Notes under the pieces: model-generated
What the model was told of the DNA's origin: nothing
The model's input: only the letters and a program-made list of their open reading frames with translations
Databases searched by the model: none
Part shown: positions 34,115-39,202 of the stretch, piece by piece
Layout: every line of letters begins with the position of its first letter
Numbering within the stretch: position 1 is the stretch's first letter
NCBI GenBank assembly: GCA_051745305.1
Contig: JBNJDY010000008.1
Span: 1 to 39,202 of the forward strand
Reading direction: 5' to 3'
From: Saliniplasma sp051745305
Lineage (GTDB): Archaea > Thermoplasmatota > Thermoplasmata > Halarchaeoplasmatales > Halarchaeoplasmataceae
Length of the DNA: 39,202 nucleotides
Translations under genes and position numbers: made by a program

Positions 34115-37009
34115 ATGAGAAATGAAACAGTAGGCAAGATCGCTACCGGCTTGATAGTACTAGCCTTGGTACTATCCGGGCTGATGGTACTGCAATTTGG
34201 TGCTAGAGCAGACGAACGACAAGAGGGTAGAGTAGAAGGCATCCTCTCGATTGAAGATGCCACCATTCCGCGTGGTTTAGATGTAAACTTAATAGACCTT
34301 TATGAAAATAAAGTCCATTCCACACAAACTACTAGAGGTGGATATTTCCTGTTTGATGATGTAGATTCAGGGTACTATAGAGTAGAATTCCCTTCCCAAT
34401 CATACAAAGAACAGCACGTTTATTTCAGAGGTATAAGTGAGGTCAAAGAAGTAGAGAGAGACACAACAACCCAGTTTGATTTGGACATAGAAAGAGAAAC
34501 TTTGAATTACACAATAGACGGAACAGTGTTGGATGAGTACGGCGAAGTTGTTGACGACACTCAGATAACAGTTGAGGATTTGAATAGTGATTATTCCGAG
34601 ACGGTTGGTCTATACAATGAAACATCCGGTGAATACAGGGTTCCAATTTATGAAGGTAATTTCACGATAACCACAACCGCTCCCGATTATCCAGATGTTA
34701 TGCATGAAATCGATGTGGAAGAGGACACCACCTTTAATATCACATTGACCGACGATCAAGAAACTCCATTGGTCACTGGATATCTTTGGTCTGTAGATGG
34801 CGGTGTTAACACAAATTTGAGGGTCACATTATACCACGAAGTCATGGGTGTATTCCACGAAACTGTTGAACAGGGTCCTTATTTTGAGATAGCTGCTCCC
34901 AGAGAAGGTAATTATACCTTAGTAGTAGACTCAGATGGTTACCTTCCTTATTTTGATGAGGAGTTGTTTGTATCGGGAGAAGAAGTCACAATGATAGGGA
35001 GAACGGACCCAGTTGATAAAAGTGCTGAAGAGGACATCCACACAACCATCGAATTTGGTGGGGACTGGGACACCATGGACATAACCCGAGAAAGATCATA
35101 TCAGCCTGACACAATGATCCAATCAATGGATAACTCCAATATCGGTTTATTGGCTTTACAGATAGACCTAGCCTATGGTGACGGAGACTTGGAGTTGGAT
35201 TACAATGAACTTCAGACCTTTAAAGCAGAATTAGAATACATAGAAGCTAATGTCCCATCATCACATAGATTAATCCATGTAGATGAAGTGGCTTACCGAC
35301 TCGTTGATTACGAATTCGATATCGAATTCCCAGGTTTGGAACAAGAAGGAGATTCAGTAAGCGTTTTTGAGACGGACATGGAGATACAGTCAACCTCGAT
35401 GACAGAATACGAATTAGTAGATGAGGTCTCACCAGAGGATAGTCATAATATGGATCTATATCTACAGCAGGACTATGTAGTTGGAAATTACAGGAATTAC
35501 TCTTACGAGATCGATTTACCGGACGGTTATGAACGGACTAATTTCGTAGAGAATGTTGATATAACAGGATTTACAACAGTAAATATTGATACTTTTGAAG
35601 GCACAGGAAAAACCCATGTGGGATTGACTGTTCAACTAAGTGAGCCCGGTGAAGCTGATATTATACTAGAAGAAGGCCCAAGAGTTTACAGAAACGAGAT
35701 AGAAGAGGATGACGAAGTAATAGATCATTACATCGTGAGACATGACACTAACGTAACTTGTACTGCAGATTTCGTCGATCCTGTGGGCAGTGAAGAAGAT
35801 GCAATATACACGTGGTACCTCGACGGTGTTGAAATAGGTACTGGAGAAGAAATAGAGCACATATTTGTAGGTTCTGGAGAAAAAGAACTAGTTGTTGAAG
35901 TTGAAGAGACTAGTGGACATATTACAAATGACGAAGTAACAGTATTTGTTGATAATCAAGCTCCGACTGGTGATATCGAAGGTGATTTCATCGTAGATGA
36001 AGGCGAAGAGTTCTCTCTAAGTGCTTATAATTTCACGGACGATTCAGGCGAAGTTGGTTATTATCAATGGAATTTCACAGACGGATCTGATCCTATTGAA
36101 GGACCAGAACTTTACAACGTCACACACTCCTTTGATTTATACGGTACTTACAATGTATCACTAAACATCACTGATGTTGTTGGAAACTGGGAAATATATG
36201 AGCAGGAAATAGTTGTGAACGATGTTACCCCTCCTGTTCCTTTATTTAATTTAACGTATCAAACAGAGGACGAAGAAAATGTAACAATCCCGAGTGACGA
36301 ACTTTCTGGCGATAGGATCGAACAGAGGTATCCTGTAACATTAGACGCATCGGAATCATACGACCCTGCGGGTTTCGACGATGAAATGGGCGAGGTTGAA
36401 ACCTTTACTTGGCGGATCGAAAAAGATGATTTCGAATATGAAGGGACGGTCTTAGACGATTATGAATTCGAAAGTATCGGCGAATATACAATAAATCTTA
36501 ACGTAACAGACGAACATGGGAACTATGAGAATATAACTAGAACAGTTAGGATAACACTTGGACCGACACCAGACCTAGAGTTATCGAATTTAAGGACTTC
36601 TGGAGAAAAACGTGCTAACGAAGAATTGACAGTATCTGTTAACGTCACCAACTTTGGAGACAAAATAGCTGAGAACATAGATGTAAGATTTTCTGTTGAT
36701 GGAGACGTTGTATCTATAACCGATTGGACGTTTGAGAAAGACGGAGAAGAAACTGATTCTACAATCGATACCAACGAGATGAAAGTGATATCCTTTACAT
36801 GGACTCCTGAAGAAGATGAGGACATGACAATGAACGTAACTGTTGTTGACGCTGAAGAACCTGAAGAACTACAGGTAGAAAATACGTTACAACTCGATGT
36901 AAATATAGAACCACCAGCATGGCGTAGATACTTAATTTACGCCGTGGTACCGATAGTAATAATCGGTGTCACTGTTGGGTTGTACTTCTATAAAGATAAG
37001 TTCATGTAA
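34115..37009 (+). CDS. Large PKD/CARDB surface protein, C-terminally anchored
   Basis: This 964-residue secreted protein starts with a signal peptide (TGLIVLALVLSGLMVLQFGARA). The N-terminal half has carboxypeptidase-regulatory-like repeats (GGYFLFDDVDSGYYRVEFP, TIDGTVLDEYGEVVDDTQIT). Next comes a large unassigned acidic region (nt about 35050-35700). Two or three PKD-like domains follow (SGEVGYYQWNFTDGS, FDLYGTYNVSLNITD, TFTWRIEKDDF), then a CARDB-like domain (VNVTNFGDKIAENIDV). A single membrane helix (YLIYAVVPIVIIGVTVGLYF) ends the protein, with a tiny cytoplasmic tail. It is very acidic and rich in N-glycosylation sequons, as for archaeal S-layer or adhesive proteins. Unlike the 1969-residue protein it has no zinc ribbons. 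Function is inferred only as cell envelope or adhesion. Confidence 0.88.
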   Translation: MRNETVGKIATGLIVLALVLSGLMVLQFGARADERQEGRVEGILSIEDATIPRGLDVNLIDLYENKVHSTQTTRGGYFLFDDVDSGYYRVEFPSQSYKEQHVYFRGISEVKEVERDTTTQFDLDIERETLNYTIDGTVLDEYGEVVDDTQITVEDLNSDYSETVGLYNETSGEYRVPIYEGNFTITTTAPDYPDVMHEIDVEEDTTFNITLTDDQETPLVTGYLWSVDGGVNTNLRVTLYHEVMGVFHETVEQGPYFEIAAPREGNYTLVVDSDGYLPYFDEELFVSGEEVTMIGRTDPVDKSAEEDIHTTIEFGGDWDTMDITRERSYQPDTMIQSMDNSNIGLLALQIDLAYGDGDLELDYNELQTFKAELEYIEANVPSSHRLIHVDEVAYRLVDYEFDIEFPGLEQEGDSVSVFETDMEIQSTSMTEYELVDEVSPEDSHNMDLYLQQDYVVGNYRNYSYEIDLPDGYERTNFVENVDITGFTTVNIDTFEGTGKTHVGLTVQLSEPGEADIILEEGPRVYRNEIEEDDEVIDHYIVRHDTNVTCTADFVDPVGSEEDAIYTWYLDGVEIGTGEEIEHIFVGSGEKELVVEVEETSGHITNDEVTVFVDNQAPTGDIEGDFIVDEGEEFSLSAYNFTDDSGEVGYYQWNFTDGSDPIEGPELYNVTHSFDLYGTYNVSLNITDVVGNWEIYEQEIVVNDVTPPVPLFNLTYQTEDEENVTIPSDELSGDRIEQRYPVTLDASESYDPAGFDDEMGEVETFTWRIEKDDFEYEGTVLDDYEFESIGEYTINLNVTDEHGNYENITRTVRITLGPTPDLELSNLRTSGEKRANEELTVSVNVTNFGDKIAENIDVRFSVDGDVVSITDWTFEKDGEETDSTIDTNEMKVISFTWTPEEDEDMTMNVTVVDAEEPEELQVENTLQLDVNIEPPAWRRYLIYAVVPIVIIGVTVGLYFYKDKFM

Positions 37010-37022
37010 AACACCAATAATG

Positions 37023-37044
37023 AAACCCTTTCTTTTTTTTAATT
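37023..37044 (+). terminator. T-rich terminator with AAACCC element
   Basis: About 13 bases after the surface-protein stop, AAACCC is followed by runs of T. This is the fourth copy of the arrangement. The remaining gap to 37256 is AT-rich and holds no gene that I can support. Confidence 0.6.
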
Positions 37045-37256
37045 CTTTTTTATATTCATCTTTATACGGTGATCTTTCTCAAGTTTTTATCTGATCTTTT
37101 TTTCTTATTTTGCAACAGCTAACAAAAGCAGATGTATCATGACGAAATAGACCCAAGTTTTTACATGTTTTTATCCAACAGTAGAGGTTCATCCATCAAC
37201 GGGCTAGTTAATCCACTTCAAGTCAAAATTTAAGTAAAAACGCATCTCGAACTCGT

Positions 37257-38171
37257 TTAAGCTATCGACGCTTCCGCTCCGTTAACGTACTGCCAGCACT
37301 CCTCTTTGAGAGTATCTTCTATCCAAAGTTCCGTACTCTGATAGAAAGTAGAAGATCTGTAGTATATATCTAAGACAGGCTCGCAGTCGGAACTCGAGTT
37401 GTAAAAAATAAGAAACTCACCGTTATAAGATCTCGAACGATTATACCTCCAGTCGCTACTCAGTAGTTCGTAACGGTTGGAAGTCCCCTCGTGAGAGAAA
37501 TCCAACTGGAGCGGTCCGGTGCCGTTTATCTTCAGTAAAACTCCTTCTTCGGTCTCGATATGAGACAGGGACGCTTCACCTTCCATATCGTCTTCGCTAA
37601 AAACTACATCCATTTTATCTACATCTTTATCGTAAATTGAAGGAACGTAGAGTTCGTATGAAGCCTCTTCCGGAATATTTTCAAGAGTTAGTTCATACTC
37701 ATGTGTATATTTCCTCTCCTGGATGCTAGCCCACGAAACGAAGGAACCGGTAGCGGCGGCGCACAATATCGCCACCACCAAGATAGATGCCATCTTTTTT
37801 TTCTTTACCCTGTCTTCTACCCGCTGGACGATGTAATACGTGAATACAAAACCCGTTATCAGCAGTCCTAAAAGTAAAGTTATGTTGGTGTAATAATTCA
37901 TCCTAGCGTGGTCTTCTCCATACCAATACCAATATGCATCTTTCATGGCGAATTGTGCTAGGACCATCAACACAGTCGTTAGGGCCCCGGTCAATAATAT
38001 GCCCGAGATGATGGTGTGATCCAAAGAAAGAGTATCGCCTTCTGCCTTTACCTTGTAGTGGAAAACTATGGCGACTGCGGTGGCAGCTAAAAAACCAACT
38101 AAAAGTATCTGAGCTAACTGAAACGAATATGACGGGCTGGCGATATCTAACGAAGTTAACCGATTTATCAT
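37257..38171 (-). CDS. Uncharacterised four-helix membrane protein with exterior domain
   Basis: I do not recognise this 304-residue protein. It has four hydrophobic segments (about residues 18-38, 55-77, 95-115 and 130-148). After them comes a soluble, acidic beta-rich C-terminal half with several N-glycosylation sequons (NGT, NRS, NSS), so that half is probably outside the cell. Two cysteines in that part (SDCEP, KEECW) could form a disulfide. I chose the ATG at 38171, preceded by AGAAGG; a TTG seven codons upstream is possible. Base composition looks richer in G and C than its surroundings, though I did not compute it. It stands alone, between the surface protein and argS. A receptor or envelope role is only a guess. 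Confidence 0.72.
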   Translation of the reverse strand: MINRLTSLDIASPSYSFQLAQILLVGFLAATAVAIVFHYKVKAEGDTLSLDHTIISGILLTGALTTVLMVLAQFAMKDAYWYWYGEDHARMNYYTNITLLLGLLITGFVFTYYIVQRVEDRVKKKKMASILVVAILCAAATGSFVSWASIQERKYTHEYELTLENIPEEASYELYVPSIYDKDVDKMDVVFSEDDMEGEASLSHIETEEGVLLKINGTGPLQLDFSHEGTSNRYELLSSDWRYNRSRSYNGEFLIFYNSSSDCEPVLDIYYRSSTFYQSTELWIEDTLKEECWQYVNGAEASIA

Positions 38172-38370
38172 CCTTCTGGCCTTATAGAACAATTATACTT
38201 TACATTTTATTTAATACTTCCGGGGACCATAATGTTCCTCGTCTCGTCATCTAGCGGCTCTTATAATCAGGTAAACTAGTAGTCATGGTGAAAATGTTTT
38301 TTACTTCCTATCTTCTTCCATTAATAATTGTGAATCAGCCTACATTTTTTATATTCATTTATATTCATCT

Positions 38371-39202
38371 TCACATCGATTCAGGAGAATCTATCCCTAG
38401 TGTTTCCAATAAACTTTTCAATACATACCTATATGCTTTGACCAGTAGTAATCTTTCCACTTTTTTATCTTCTGATTTTAGAACATGATGATCTCTATAA
38501 AATTGATTGAACTCGGATGCTAGTTCTAAACCGTATTTAGCTAACCTATGTGGAGAATTCTGATCTTGAACTTCATTCAATATCCTGGGGAACTTAGCCA
38601 TGGTTTTTACCAATTTGATCTCTCCTTCTTCATCTAGTTTATTGAGGTCTGCTTCACACAGATCCAATTCTTCATTTGATTTATTAAGGATCCCACAGCT
38701 TCTTGCATACGTATACTGGATGAAAGGTCCCGTATCCCCCTGGAAATTAAGGGCCTCCTCCCATCTGAAATCGATAGGTTTTTCCGGCTGAACTTTTATT
38801 ATGTTGAACCGAACGGCCCCCATCCCCACCTTTTCTGAGATATATTCTATTTCCTGCTCTGATAAGTCGTCTCTTCTTTTTAAGATCTCCTTCTTAGCTT
38901 TCTTCTGCGCCGTATCCATCAGATCGTCTAAGGTGACATAGATCCCTTTTCTCGTGGACATCTCCTTTCCTTCAAAACTAACAAAGGAATAGAAAACGAC
39001 CGCAGGTATCGGTTCGATGTCGAGCGCCTTTAGAGCGTTTTTTAAGAACTTACCGTGCAGTTTATGATCCTCCCCCAATATGTTAAGTAGGGAGTCAGCC
39101 CGCTCCGCCTTCCACATATGGTATGCAAGATCTCGGGCGGGGTAAAGATTGGTACCATCATCTCTGGTGAGGAAAGTTTTTCTACCATCCTTCTCAAAGA
39201 AA
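38371..39202 (-). CDS. argS: Arginyl-tRNA synthetase, C-terminal part (cut by window edge)
   Basis: About 277 residues of the C-terminal half of a class I ArgRS are visible; the N-terminal part, with the HIGH motif, lies beyond the right edge. Diagnostic segments are TRDDGTNLYPARDLAYHMWK, LGEDHKLH, the KMSKS-loop equivalent EMSTRKGIYVTLDDLMD, GDTGPFIQYTYARSC, and the anticodon-binding part ELASEFNQFYRDHHVL ending LGIDSPESM. These fit ArgRS and exclude LysRS, which I first considered because of the KMSKS-like loop. The stop lies about 200 bases from the next gene on the same strand. The reading frame continues uninterrupted to the window end. Confidence 0.95.
   Translation of the reverse strand, partial: FFEKDGRKTFLTRDDGTNLYPARDLAYHMWKAERADSLLNILGEDHKLHGKFLKNALKALDIEPIPAVVFYSFVSFEGKEMSTRKGIYVTLDDLMDTAQKKAKKEILKRRDDLSEQEIEYISEKVGMGAVRFNIIKVQPEKPIDFRWEEALNFQGDTGPFIQYTYARSCGILNKSNEELDLCEADLNKLDEEGEIKLVKTMAKFPRILNEVQDQNSPHRLAKYGLELASEFNQFYRDHHVLKSEDKKVERLLLVKAYRYVLKSLLETLGIDSPESM

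Noticed and set aside
38371..39202. Lysyl-tRNA synthetase
   Set aside because: The KMSKS-like loop with MSTRKG, the TGPFIQYTYAR segment and the C-terminal PE.M ending fit arginyl-tRNA synthetase.
1..39202. CRISPR arrays, transposases, phage genes
   Set aside because: No regularly spaced repeats and no reading frame resembling a transposase, integrase or phage structural protein were seen.

Overview
The window is archaeal chromosomal DNA, almost certainly euryarchaeal. It carries topoisomerase VI (both subunits), the small subunit of the D-family DNA polymerase, type II glyceraldehyde-3-phosphate dehydrogenase, ribosomal protein S3Ae (eS1), two tRNA genes with introns at position 37/38, and the rare type-2 seryl-tRNA synthetase best known from methanogens. 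TATA boxes often lie so close to the start codon that many lead genes look leaderless. Very large CARDB-rich surface proteins, one with cytoplasmic zinc ribbons, remind me of Thermoplasmatota, but the sequence alone does not settle the class. No transposon, phage gene or CRISPR array was seen.

Layout. 1-2842 (minus): top6B then top6A, which is cut by the left edge. 3158-4791 (plus): an NfeD/stomatin membrane pair, followed by an unknown 121-residue protein. 5243-8006 (minus): thioredoxin, gap and purB. 8188-8321: tRNA-Ser with intron. 8386-11115 (minus): a full-length cyanophycin-synthetase homologue, divergent from a fused NadM-PncC NAD enzyme (11325-12296). 12302-13670 (minus): a probable signalling operon of CBS-zinc-ribbon, V4R and Roadblock/LC7 proteins. 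13842-16543 (plus): serS, S3Ae with a fused helix-hairpin-helix tail, and tRNA-Met with intron. 16560-18669 (minus): a nitroreductase and the PolD small subunit.

The accessory, cell-surface half runs from 18.8 to 38.2 kb. A 1969-residue membrane-anchored surface protein with cytoplasmic zinc ribbons (plus) faces a five-gene minus-strand operon for a type IV filament or secretion machine. That operon encodes two paralogous ATPases, two single-domain platform proteins and one pilin-like protein. Upstream of it on the same strand is a four-gene cation-transport module: two half-size MgtE-type membrane proteins and two PhoU-TrkA_C regulators. A small zinc-binding protein, a second large surface protein (964 residues) and an unknown four-helix membrane protein follow. 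The right edge cuts argS.

Likely collaborations: the ATPases and platform proteins should assemble the pilin-like protein, perhaps with the two surface proteins as envelope partners (inference). The paired MgtE halves should form one gated divalent-cation carrier under the paired PhoU-TrkA_C proteins. NfeD and stomatin form a known membrane-microdomain pair. Several transcription units end in a shared AAACCC-plus-T-tract motif.
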